A stretch of 46,590 nt of DNA, taken from NCBI GenBank assembly GCA_022823405.1, contig JAJDXD010000140.1, positions 1 through 46,590 of the forward strand, in the 5' to 3' direction. The first letter of the stretch is position 1. Every line of letters begins with the position of its first letter. This DNA comes from Gammaproteobacteria bacterium (GTDB lineage Bacteria > Pseudomonadota > Gammaproteobacteria > Arenicellales > JAJDZL01). The position numbers were made by a program, and so were the translations under genes. The notes under the pieces are model-generated. The model made no database searches and was not told where the DNA came from. It saw nothing but the letters and a program-made list of their open reading frames with translations. Positions 34,227 to 42,455 of this stretch are shown piece by piece.

Positions 34227-35582
34227 TCAGTCCTTGTGTAATTGTCCAAGCAAGCCGTCATGATGCAGACCAGTCAGTATGAGTTCCATAAATTGACCTG
34301 ATACATCACGCTCACTTTCAAAGTAAACCGGCAGGTAATTGGATAATCGGGCACGATATAACGTCGAGTTTGTACGCCTGACTCTGCCTTCCGTCAGGAC
34401 TTCGACAGATTTCCCAATGTAGCGTAAGAGCACTTTTTGGCGTACCGTATCGCCAGCATTTCGCAGCAGTCTTGCGCGTGTTTTTCGAACTTCGGGTGGA
34501 ACCTGTTTCGGAATTCTTGCAGCAGGCGTCCCGTCCCTTTCCGAATACGCGAAAACATGAGGATAAGCAATTTCCAGATCGAATATTGCAGACTTAGTCA
34601 TTGCAAAATCGGACTCAGTTTCAGTGGGAAAACCAGCCATGATGTCAGCTGACAGGACCAAATCTGATCGCACGTTGCGAAGCGCGGTAACAGCAGCATA
34701 AACATCATCTGGCTGATAGCGTCTTTTCATGCGTTTCAGAATAATCGGTGATGCACTTTGTAATGAAAGATGGATGTGCGGGCAAATGTTATCGAAACGT
34801 TCGATGATACTTACGAGTTTAGAAGTGATGTGGGCCGGATCAATGGAACTTAGTCGAAATCTAGTATCAGGATGTCTTTCAGCCAGTTCACTCGTCAATA
34901 CCGCTAAATTCATATCGAAATTACCGTCTTTTTCAAGATCGTCGCCATAAGAACCCAAATCAATGCCGCAAATTACGATTTCTGCAAATCCCTGTTCGAC
35001 AAAGCTTTCCACCTGACGCAGTACAGTCGTCGGTGCAATCGACCGGCTAGGACCCCTTGCTTTGTGAATGATGCAAAACGTACAACCGTTATCACACCCC
35101 TGCTGAATCTGCAAGTTAGCCCGAGTTCGTGCATCAAAACCCGAAATGGCCAACTCCGGCATGAGAGTGGAATCTCTGTTCTTTGAAGATGAAGTCAAGT
35201 CATCGAAATTAACCTCACCTGAAATCAGTTGTGGAATCTGCAATTTCTTGCTACCGGGCACAACGTAATCAACACCCGGGATGCTCGCACATTCATCGGC
35301 ATTCATTTCGGCATAGCAGCCGGTCACAATGATGGTTGAATCGGGATTTTTACGAATGGCGCGCCGTATTGCTTGACGCGATTGTCTGTCAGCTTCGCGC
35401 GTGACGGTGCAGGTATTGACTATGCATACGTCATTCCCGTCAAAGTTTATCTTTTCTGGAGGAAAACTCTGCAGTTGACTCGAAATGTACTCTGATTCGA
35501 AGAGATTGACCTTGCAACCAAGTGTCTCGATTGAGACTGAAGGGCGTTCGAATTGGGATTGAACAGACGACGGCGTTGACAT
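34227..35582 (-). CDS. mtaB: tRNA threonylcarbamoyladenosine methylthiotransferase MtaB
   Basis: 451 aa. Radical SAM methylthiotransferase that makes ms2t6A at position 37 of tRNAs reading ANN codons. ETLGCKVNLFESE near residue 19 is the MtaB form of the N-terminal motif (MiaB and RimO differ). The first cluster cysteines also include NTCTVT and GCYAEMN; the radical SAM triad is CDNGCTFC, followed by IIHKARGPSRS. A TRAM-like C-terminus is present. It follows iscA by 57 bp, which makes sense because the enzyme needs two Fe-S clusters. Confidence 0.92.
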   Translation of the reverse strand: MSTPSSVQSQFERPSVSIETLGCKVNLFESEYISSQLQSFPPEKINFDGNDVCIVNTCTVTREADRQSRQAIRRAIRKNPDSTIIVTGCYAEMNADECASIPGVDYVVPGSKKLQIPQLISGEVNFDDLTSSSKNRDSTLMPELAISGFDARTRANLQIQQGCDNGCTFCIIHKARGPSRSIAPTTVLRQVESFVEQGFAEIVICGIDLGSYGDDLEKDGNFDMNLAVLTSELAERHPDTRFRLSSIDPAHITSKLVSIIERFDNICPHIHLSLQSASPIILKRMKRRYQPDDVYAAVTALRNVRSDLVLSADIMAGFPTETESDFAMTKSAIFDLEIAYPHVFAYSERDGTPAARIPKQVPPEVRKTRARLLRNAGDTVRQKVLLRYIGKSVEVLTEGRVRRTNSTLYRARLSNYLPVYFESERDVSGQFMELILTGLHHDGLLGQLHKD

Positions 35583-35639
35583 AGGTCTAGAGGATAGTTG
35601 GCGCGTCAGGATACCTACGTCGCCGAAGGGATAGATTAA

Positions 35640-35963
35640 TCAGTCAACGGTGAAACTTTCACCGCAACCGCATTCAGCACTGACGTTTGGATTTTTGAAG
35701 ACGAACGATTCAGCCAGTTCCTGTTTTTCAAAATGGATTGTGGTTCCATCGACCAGTTCGAGACTTTTGGGGTCAACAAAGACATCAATTCCACGGCTTT
35801 GGAAAACATGATCGTCTAATTTTGCTTCGGGCACGATGTCAACAACATATGCAAAACCGGAACAGCCGGTTTTTCGCACACCAAATCTTAGTCCCTGACC
35901 ATCTGATCCTTCAAGGTAAGATCGGATCCGGTCTGCCGCAGATTCTGTCAATGTAATGGCCAT
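35640..35963 (-). CDS. iscA: Iron-sulfur cluster assembly protein IscA
   Basis: 107 aa from the ATG at 35963; the frame extends 22 codons upstream without family support. A-type carrier with the three conserved cysteines C34 (KTGCSGFAY), C98 and C100 (ECGCGESF). The start MAITLTESAADRI is nearly that of E. coli IscA, so IscA is preferred over ErpA. The rest of the isc operon (iscR, iscS, iscU, hscBA, fdx) is not here; instead mtaB follows, an Fe-S enzyme that could be a client. Confidence 0.9.
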   Translation of the reverse strand: MAITLTESAADRIRSYLEGSDGQGLRFGVRKTGCSGFAYVVDIVPEAKLDDHVFQSRGIDVFVDPKSLELVDGTTIHFEKQELAESFVFKNPNVSAECGCGESFTVD

Positions 35964-36035
35964 GATCGCTTTGCTTCTGTTGTTACTAGACAATAGATAG
36001 TTCGAAACAGTCGAAATTTCAAGTGTCATGAAATT

Positions 36036-36194
36036 TTACTTCAAGCGGTGTAATTGGTTGCGAACTTCTTCAGTCAGCGGCCTTGTGCTGGTGTACTTTA
36101 GGGAATTCGTAGCAATGTCTTCATCAGCCCAATTGATCACAGATGCGCTGTCTGACTTCGGAAATTGTGCTGAATAACTTGCCAACCGAAACAT
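36036..36194 (-). CDS. Possible 52-aa small ORF upstream of iscA
   Basis: A leftward ATG at 36194 opens 52 codons to a TAA at 36038-36036, with an in-frame stop just upstream of the ATG. The peptide (from MFRLASYSAQF to EEVRNQLHRLK) is balanced in composition and has an amphipathic C-terminal half, but there is no recognisable ribosome-binding site and no family I know. It could be coding, part of a decayed gene, or chance. Confidence 0.25.
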   Translation of the reverse strand: MFRLASYSAQFPKSDSASVINWADEDIATNSLKYTSTRPLTEEVRNQLHRLK

Positions 36195-36254
36195 CCGTCA
36201 TGGCAGAGATATTGAACAGTCCTACACCAACCGACGAAGCAAAAGATTCAAGAA

Positions 36255-36296
36255 TTGACATGTCTTGCAATTTGGGAATATAATTCCCAAATTGCA
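36255..36296 (+). promoter_or_regulatory. Near-consensus promoter overlapped by a perfect 14-bp palindrome
   Basis: TTGACA (36255-36260) and TATAAT (36279-36284) are exact consensus hexamers with an 18-bp spacer. A perfect inverted repeat, arms TGCAATTTGGGAAT (36266-36279) and ATTCCCAAATTGCA (36283-36296) around a 3-bp ATA centre, covers the spacer, the whole -10 box and the transcription start. A dimeric repressor here would shut the promoter off completely. It lies about 45 bp before the ATPase gene. Confidence 0.82.
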
Positions 36297-36341
36297 GAAA
36301 CGGATTGTAAATGTTTTGGTAACTGCGTCAGCAGTAGATTA

Positions 36342-37532
36342 ATGATTTCTCGATCACTGAAAAATAGAATTGTAAAAGCGCTGGCAACTGTGCCAGTCAT
36401 CGCTATTTTGGGGCCGCGCCAAGTCGGCAAAACAACACTTGCGCTAGAATTTTCAAACCAATTTCTGGAAAAGGAGTCATTTTATTTGGACTTGGAACGC
36501 GATTCCGACCTCGTTAAACTTGAAGAACCGGAAGATTATCTTTCCGGTTTCAAAAACAAACTTTTAATCATTGACGAGGTGCAAAGGAAGACTGACCTAT
36601 TTACGACTTTGCGCAGTCTGATTGACGAGAGAATACGTAACGGAGAAAGAGGCGGACACTTCATTTTGCTGGGTTCCGCGTCTAGGGACTTAATTCAGCA
36701 TTCGACTGAAACATTGGCAGGACGAATACAGTATTTGGAGCTCAGTCCTTTTTCAATTCCTGAAATCCATCAATCCAATGCGCTACAGTTTGATATCAAT
36801 AATCTCTGGTTAAGAGGTGGTTTTCCACTCAGTTTCCTAGCCCAGAACAACGGTGAAAGTTGGGACTGGCGAACAAATTTCATTGCCTCCTATGTGGAAC
36901 GCGATATACCATTCATGGGGCCCAGAGTTTCGAGCGTGCGAATGCGACGTATTTGGAGCATGCTCGCTCATTTGAACGGTCAGCAAGTTAACCTCTCGAA
37001 CTTGGGTAAAAGTCTTGAGGTCGATCATAAAACTATTCGCTCCTATATTGATCTGCTCTCTGATTTTTACATGGTCAGGTATTTACCTCCCTGGTCTGGA
37101 AACACAAAGAAACGGTTAGTCAAGTCACCGAAAGTGTATCTGCGTGACAGCGGCATACTTCATCGTCTGTTGAATATTTCGAACTTAGAAACGCTATTGG
37201 GGCATCCGGGTGTAGGTGCCAGTTGGGAGGGGTTCGTCGTTGAAAACATTATCAGGCATCTGCCGGACACATGGCGGTTTAGCTACTATAGATCTGCCAC
37301 TGGTGCTGAAATTGATTTGGTGATGGAGGGTCCTAGCAATTCAATTGTTGCAATTGAAATCAAACGTTCGTCTTCACCCAAAATTTCTAGAGAGTTTCAC
37401 TCGGCCTGTGAAGACATGAAAGCGACTCGGAAATTAGTCATTTACTCTGGAAACGGCGGATTTTCAATGCGCGACAACACAGAAGCAATTGGGCTTACTC
37501 GATTTCTATCCGAATTCGCTCAATTTGACTGA
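36342..37532 (+). CDS. AAA+ ATPase with C-terminal DUF4143 domain
   Basis: 396 aa from the ATG at 36342; the open frame reaches back to 36255, but that runs through the promoter and operator. The ATPase part has Walker A GPRQVGKTT (24-32), Walker B LLIIDEVQ (74-81) and sensor-like ILLGSASRDL. The C-terminal DUF4143 part contains a winged-helix-like block (NLGKSLEVDHKTIRSYIDLL) and a PD-(D/E)XK-like signature GAEIDLVMEG then VAIEIKRSS, reminiscent of nucleases. This family is widespread, often mobile, and without a settled function. It has its own repressible promoter, stands alone, and is flanked by non-coding DNA, so it looks like a transferred single-gene module. Confidence 0.88.
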   Translation: MISRSLKNRIVKALATVPVIAILGPRQVGKTTLALEFSNQFLEKESFYLDLERDSDLVKLEEPEDYLSGFKNKLLIIDEVQRKTDLFTTLRSLIDERIRNGERGGHFILLGSASRDLIQHSTETLAGRIQYLELSPFSIPEIHQSNALQFDINNLWLRGGFPLSFLAQNNGESWDWRTNFIASYVERDIPFMGPRVSSVRMRRIWSMLAHLNGQQVNLSNLGKSLEVDHKTIRSYIDLLSDFYMVRYLPPWSGNTKKRLVKSPKVYLRDSGILHRLLNISNLETLLGHPGVGASWEGFVVENIIRHLPDTWRFSYYRSATGAEIDLVMEGPSNSIVAIEIKRSSSPKISREFHSACEDMKATRKLVIYSGNGGFSMRDNTEAIGLTRFLSEFAQFD

Positions 37533-38040
37533 TCATTTTCTAAATTACAGAACCTCAATCCAGAGTTCAGCGTTGTGTAGGTTCTAACACGTGTGATACT
37601 CACAAGCTTGTTTCCGCAGGATGTAGTCCGAAGAGAAAGAAGCTGACGGGCGACAAAAATATTGACTAGAGCGCACTATAAAGGATGCGCGTGATGTAAT
37701 CTAAGTAGCCGAAGAGGCTGCACTGGTACAACATACGTAGGGAAATTCATCCCGTATGCGCATCTGAACGAATCGGTTCGCGATTTGCGTCACCGCTTAT
37801 GAGTCCATGGACGACTGCTGGGTGACCGTCGTAAACCAAATGGTGAACAAGTGACCGACCCCTCAAATTCTTTGTTCTGAACAGACACCGCTACCATTGC
37901 CTTGAGAGTAATTGCTTAAGAATAAGGCGACTTGTCACCTAGTTCACATCAATATTCGGAAAAACAAAGGTTACCTTGAATAAATAAAAATGCTCGAAAA
38001 CCGTTAATTTAGACGCCGAAACTTGAGTTACACGTATCTT
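37533..38040 (+). other. 508-bp gene-free stretch after the ATPase
   Basis: No gene could be supported. A rightward frame near 37,700-37,800 (from CNLSSRRGCTGTTYVG to HLNESVRDLRHRL) is open for about 40 codons but has no start codon or ribosome-binding site and ends in TGA; it could be a fragment of a decayed gene. No repeat, tRNA or strong hairpin was seen. Confidence 0.35.
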
Positions 38041-38793
38041 CTAGTGGTAGCCGTCCACGGAAAGTATGCCAATACCTGGTAATCGCAAGGCGAGATCAAG
38101 TGGATCGACTCCGATGTGTGCACCTGCTATATTGAATTCGAGCCCCTCTTCAACACCAACTGTAACGCCTAATACACCTAATAGTGAAACCTGAAATCCA
38201 GTTGAACTTGGCGCCGGCCCCCAAAACTTACCCAAGCCGAGCCAATCCTTACCAATTGCGGTGGGCGGTAAATCTGCTCGAAGTTCCGGCACCCGACGGA
38301 GTACCCAGGCTGTAAACGAGTTGCTGTTGGGCCCCGGCCAAAGCCTGTATTCGTTAGCATGTGGATACGTCATCGCAGCACTGTGAATCTTATCAATTAC
38401 TGCATCCACGTGCTCTCCGCGCAGATCAGCGAGTAGCCAGGGTTCGTTGCCATACCAATATCGGTCGGGAACGTCTTCTCGAAATGACATGGCAGAATTT
38501 CTGTATCGTAAACGCCAGCCAATCTTCTGATAAACCGTATAGGCTGATGCATTAGTAGGTTTGACTGAAATCCAGGTATGAACAGCAACCGCACCGCGCG
38601 CACCCCACGTCCTAGCTGCATAGACTTGCACAACTGCTTCACTGAACTCGGAAGGGTGAGGAGCAATGCCCGCGGATCCATTTTCTGCTTGTGACCAATG
38701 CCTACCCATAAAATCTCCGGTAGCAAGCATATAGATTGGACCTGCAATTATCACGAGCAACAAAACTAAAATTCGAATCACCCATCGCATCAC
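38041..38793 (-). CDS. DUF3750 family protein
   Basis: 250 aa. One N-terminal TM segment or uncleaved signal (5-25, VIRILVLLLVIIAGPIYML), the rest probably periplasmic. Matches DUF3750: VVQVYAARTWGARGAVAVHTWISVKP (in two parts, 54-79), YTVYQKIGWRLR, DVPDRYWYGNEPWLLADLRG and the very conserved PGPNSNSFTAWVLRRVPEL followed by LPPTAIGKDWL. No function is known; the invariant His, Asn and Ser residues suggest an enzyme. It is 35 bp downstream of trmJ and likely in the same transcript. Confidence 0.88.
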   Translation of the reverse strand: MMRWVIRILVLLLVIIAGPIYMLATGDFMGRHWSQAENGSAGIAPHPSEFSEAVVQVYAARTWGARGAVAVHTWISVKPTNASAYTVYQKIGWRLRYRNSAMSFREDVPDRYWYGNEPWLLADLRGEHVDAVIDKIHSAAMTYPHANEYRLWPGPNSNSFTAWVLRRVPELRADLPPTAIGKDWLGLGKFWGPAPSSTGFQVSLLGVLGVTVGVEEGLEFNIAGAHIGVDPLDLALRLPGIGILSVDGYH

Positions 38794-38828
38794 AAATCTG
38801 CTTCATTTCGTTGCGACTGTCGAATCAA

Positions 38829-39569
38829 TCAAGCTTTGGTCTTCTTTTCGACAGCTGTCAAAATTCCGCGAAGAATATTAACTTCATCAACAGTTAAATC
38901 TGGGCGTAGGAAGATTCGGCGAATTTTTCGCATCAACACCTCCCGAGGACTCTCCGCAATAAACTCGACGTCTTCCAACACTGAATGAAGATGTCCGAAA
39001 AAACCTTCAACCTGAGCATGGGTCGCCATGATTTCGGAATCATCGAATTCTGATCCCGAACGGCTAATCGTTGTAATGGTCTTTCCGCTGTCAACTGCAA
39101 GACGCAGCTCATACAGGAGGATGATCACTGCAGCTGCCAGATTGATGGAAGGAGAACGATCATCAACTGGAATTCGAACCAAAATATCGCACTGATCAAT
39201 GTGTCGATTGGACAATCCCGTTCTTTCAGGTCCAAACAAAATAGCGACTTTTTGAGACCGGCCTACCGCATCTGCTACCCTTTGCATCGCCTGTCGAGGT
39301 ACTTGACTAGGCCACCCAACTGTGCGAACCCTCGCACTGGTACCAACTACAAATGAGCACTCATCAACCGCGTCGGCCAGTGATTCTGAAACTCTTGCAT
39401 TAACCAAAATGCCCTCGTTGCCAGAGGCGCGCACCCGCGCTTCTTCAACCAAATGATCAACAGGACGAACCAGACAAAGATTTTCAAAGCCCATGTTGCC
39501 CATAGCGCGGGCGACTGACCCGATATTTCCGGGATGAGACGGCTCAACCAATACAACTCGGACAGTCAT
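38829..39569 (-). CDS. trmJ: tRNA (cytidine/uridine-2'-O)-methyltransferase TrmJ
   Basis: 246 aa SPOUT methyltransferase that methylates the 2'-O of nucleotide 32 in tRNA anticodon loops. The N-terminus VRVVLVEPSHPGNIGSVARAMGNMG (in parts, 3-27) and the SAM-knot motifs ILFGPERTGLSN and VRIPVDDRSPSINLAAAV are diagnostic. In many gammaproteobacteria trmJ is directly divergent from suhB; here an aldehyde dehydrogenase and a small ORF lie between them. Confidence 0.93.
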   Translation of the reverse strand: MTVRVVLVEPSHPGNIGSVARAMGNMGFENLCLVRPVDHLVEEARVRASGNEGILVNARVSESLADAVDECSFVVGTSARVRTVGWPSQVPRQAMQRVADAVGRSQKVAILFGPERTGLSNRHIDQCDILVRIPVDDRSPSINLAAAVIILLYELRLAVDSGKTITTISRSGSEFDDSEIMATHAQVEGFFGHLHSVLEDVEFIAESPREVLMRKIRRIFLRPDLTVDEVNILRGILTAVEKKTKA

Positions 39570-39601
39570 GAAATTGTAAGGTGACTGAATGAGTCAATGA
39601 A

Positions 39602-41080
39602 CTATCTCAAAATAAATGGATTTGGCATCTCCGTTGCCGTTGACAGCCAGACGCTTTTCACTTGCAGATAATCGCGTATTGCCGCCATTCCACTTTCTCG
39701 ACCCAAGCCGCTTCGCTTCATACCTCCAAATGGCATCATGTAGCTGAACGCTCTGTAGGTGTTAACCCAGACTGTTCCTGCCTTGAGTGCTTTGGTGAAT
39801 CGCATAGCTCGCCTAATATCTTTAGTCCAAACCCCGGCTGCCAGTCCATAAACAACATCGTTTCCGATCTTAATTGCCTCTTCTTCATCTTTGAACTTCA
39901 GCACCGAAAGCACTGGACCAAAGATCTCTTCCTGAGCAATACGCATGTCGTTGGAAACATTGGTAAAGATAGTCGGCTCCACAAACTGATTCGCATCTGC
40001 ACCTGGAACCTTACAGGCTGAGCCGCCGAACACCAACTCTGCACCCTCCTGCTTGGCGATATCAATATAGGACAGTACTTTTTGGTATTGCTGAGGGGTT
40101 GTCACTGGTCCGATGTGTGTACCCGAATCCATTGGATTCCCCAATCTTGCAGATTTGGCCAAATCAAGCAGTCGTTCCATGAACTCGTCGTGAATGCTTT
40201 CCTGAACTAAAAGCCGTGAACCCGCAACACAAGTTTGACCGGTTGCCCCGAAAATTCCCGCTACAGCACCTTTCGCCGCCATGTCAAGATCAGCATCTTC
40301 AAAAACAATGTTTGGCGACTTTCCACCTAACTCCAACGAAACATGTTTGATGTTTTTTGCGGCGCTTTCATAAATTTTTTGCCCGGATAAATCTGATCCG
40401 GTGAAAGTAATTTTCGAAACATCTGGGTGACTCACCAGACTCGCGCCGACATCTGCTCCGTATCCACTTACTACATTGAATACTCCGTCTGGAAAACCAG
40501 CTTCCTTAACAAGACTTGCGTACTCAAGTGAACTTGCCGAGGTGAACTCTGAGGGTTTAACTACCACGGTGTTTCCAGCCGCCAGCGCAGGTGCGCACTT
40601 CCAGGCAATGAACAGCAGTGGTGAATTCCAGGCAGTAATTGCTGCGACTACACCCAGTGGCTCATACATGGTGTAGGAAAAAGCGTCTTTTTTGTCGATA
40701 GGAACAATTGAGCCTTCAATTTTGTCTGCCAAGCCACCGAAGTAGTACCACCACTCGGGGTGATATACCATTTGTGCTTTCATTTCAGAAAAGAGCTTAC
40801 CGTTGTCTTTGACCTCAAGTGCCGCCAATCGATCTGCATTATCTGCCACGAGATCACCAAGTTTTCGCATGAGCTTACCGCGGGCACTCGCACTGAGATC
40901 TGTCCAATCGGAATTTTCAAATGCCGCTTTGGCCGCAGCGACTGCCAGATTGACGTCTTCCTCGTTTCCTTTAGGAGCGCGTGCCCAAACTTCACCAGAA
41001 AATGGATCGATGCTTTCAATCCACTCGCCACTGGTAGAGTCAACGTATTGTCCATTGATGAAATGTTGGTAGGTTTGCAT
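39602..41080 (-). CDS. NAD(P)+-dependent aldehyde dehydrogenase, paralogue 2
   Basis: 492 aa. Complete ALDH set: N152 (TAWNSP), K175 (VVVKPSE), FTGSDLSGQ near 226, general base E250 (LELGGKSP) and nucleophile C284 (GQTCVAGSR). Substrate unknown. It resembles the ALDH at 24.9 kb along its whole length, with shared blocks such as GLADKxEG, PIDxxN/K and the terminal WVN(S/T)YR and PNPFILR. It lies between trmJ and the small ORF, in the place where trmJ and suhB usually meet, so it may have been inserted there. The 32-bp gap to trmJ allows cotranscription. Confidence 0.9.
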   Translation of the reverse strand: MQTYQHFINGQYVDSTSGEWIESIDPFSGEVWARAPKGNEEDVNLAVAAAKAAFENSDWTDLSASARGKLMRKLGDLVADNADRLAALEVKDNGKLFSEMKAQMVYHPEWWYYFGGLADKIEGSIVPIDKKDAFSYTMYEPLGVVAAITAWNSPLLFIAWKCAPALAAGNTVVVKPSEFTSASSLEYASLVKEAGFPDGVFNVVSGYGADVGASLVSHPDVSKITFTGSDLSGQKIYESAAKNIKHVSLELGGKSPNIVFEDADLDMAAKGAVAGIFGATGQTCVAGSRLLVQESIHDEFMERLLDLAKSARLGNPMDSGTHIGPVTTPQQYQKVLSYIDIAKQEGAELVFGGSACKVPGADANQFVEPTIFTNVSNDMRIAQEEIFGPVLSVLKFKDEEEAIKIGNDVVYGLAAGVWTKDIRRAMRFTKALKAGTVWVNTYRAFSYMMPFGGMKRSGLGRESGMAAIRDYLQVKSVWLSTATEMPNPFILR

Positions 41081-41256
41081 GCTGATGATCTCGTTTCATG
41101 GTTATTGTGGTTGCTACTCAGACAAGTCTGCTGAAACACCACGGTTGTGTCGGATTTTATGGTCAGTTAGACCCTGTTTTTAACCTGTTCCCCACAGTAT
41201 TGGGTGTGCAAATATGGTGTATGTACGTATCTAACGAACACAGTGGAGGAACAAGC

Positions 41257-41370
41257 ATGGAAAATTATAACGACCAATCTCATACAGTCCATATTGAACT
41301 CAATGTACACAAAGACAGTATTGTCGATACCGTGGCCTTTTACGCTTCTCGCACCAATGCAACTGAGTAA
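41257..41370 (+). CDS. 37-aa small ORF with strong ribosome-binding site
   Basis: ATG at 41257 is preceded by GGAGGA (41245-41250) with 6-nt spacing, one of the best ribosome-binding sites in the window. The peptide starts MENYNDQSHTVHIELNVHK and ends AFYASRTNATE. The alternating pattern HTVHIELNV suggests a beta strand; no TM segment, signal or Cys motif. The frame is open to 41098, but the Shine-Dalgarno sequence decides for the short form. I know no family. It is divergent from the aldehyde dehydrogenase (176 bp) and about 275 bp before suhB. Confidence 0.5.
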   Translation: MENYNDQSHTVHIELNVHKDSIVDTVAFYASRTNATE

Positions 41371-41645
41371 ATAAATTACGGTTCAGGTGTGAACTGTAAA
41401 GTAAAGATCTCCAGGCTCGCGGCCACGTGCTGCAGCAGCATCTTCAGCTATTGGGTTATGAATAATTAAACTCGTTATTTACTAAATCCAGATCAATCGT
41501 TGTGTTATCTTATGCATCTCTCATAACTTCCTCTCACTACTCGTCAGTTGACGATTGTTCAACTTGTTCTAACTGCGAAAATGAGAGAATTTAATATCAT
41601 CTATCCATATCAACTTAGACTGCCGACACCTTCACAATAGACAGT

Positions 41646-42455
41646 ATGCATCCTTTACTCAACATTGCAGTTACCTCTGCTCGACGCGCTGGAAAAACCA
41701 TTATGCGTAAGTCCTATCGCGTCGACCAATTGAAATTCAGCTTGAAAGAAGCACGAGATTATGTTTCCAGTGTGGATGTAGAAGCAGAACAGCAAATTGT
41801 TGAGACAATCCTTGAGGCCTATCCTAACCATGGGATTATTGCCGAAGAGAATCATAGGATTGCGGGCAACGAGTATGAGTGGATAATTGATCCACTGGAT
41901 GGCACAACAAATTTCCTGCATGGTGTTCCACAATATTGCGTTTCAATAGCGGTCCGTCACCGTGGAAAGTTGGCACACGCGGTCATTTATGACCCGGTAC
42001 ATGAAGAACTGTTTACTGCATCTAATGGTTCGGGTGCTCATCTCAACGATAGACGAATTCGTGCCAGTGCAATACAAAAACTCGATTTCGCTCTAATCGG
42101 AACTGGTTTTCCATTTCGTGAACGCGATAGCATCGATCTATGGATTGATATTTTTCGAGAACTCTCAAAAACAACCTCAGGAGTCAGGCGTCCTGGTTCA
42201 GCTGCTCTCGATCTTGCCTATGTTGCTTGCGGGCGCTTCGACGGATTCTGGGAATCAGGTTTGAAAATCTGGGACATTGCCGCGGGAGCCTTGCTGGTTC
42301 GTGAAGCAGGCGGCATCATTTCAGACTTCGCTGGTGAGCAGAATTTTCTGGATACTGGAATGGTCGTCGCTGGTAACTCACACCTTTACGATGACCTCGC
42401 CCGAATAGTTGAGCGAAAATACAGGGTATACCGTTCCCAGAAACGTAGCGCATGA
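41646..42455 (+). CDS. suhB: Inositol-1-monophosphatase family protein SuhB
   Basis: 269 aa. Metal-binding motifs are EENHR near residue 67, [13 protein letters not shown] (81-93) and [15 protein letters not shown] (near 212-226), all typical of the IMPase fold. SuhB dephosphorylates inositol phosphates and, in E. coli, is part of the rRNA antitermination complex. The stop overlaps the mutS start in ATGA, so the two are translationally coupled; this pairing is not the usual one and is likely lineage-specific. Confidence 0.93.
   Translation: MHPLLNIAVTSARRAGKTIMRKSYRVDQLKFSLKEARDYVSSVDVEAEQQIVETILEAYPNHGIIAEENHRIAGNEYEWIIDPLDGTTNFLHGVPQYCVSIAVRHRGKLAHAVIYDPVHEELFTASNGSGAHLNDRRIRASAIQKLDFALIGTGFPFRERDSIDLWIDIFRELSKTTSGVRRPGSAALDLAYVACGRFDGFWESGLKIWDIAAGALLVREAGGIISDFAGEQNFLDTGMVVAGNSHLYDDLARIVERKYRVYRSQKRSA

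Noticed and set aside
36255..36341. Longer start for the AAA+ ATPase
   Set aside because: The extension is encoded by the promoter and palindrome and adds Cys-rich residues not expected before the ATPase fold.
37690..37800. Open frame ending HLNESVRDLRHRL as a decayed mobile-element gene
   Set aside because: No start codon, no second fragment and no recognisable family; too weak to call.
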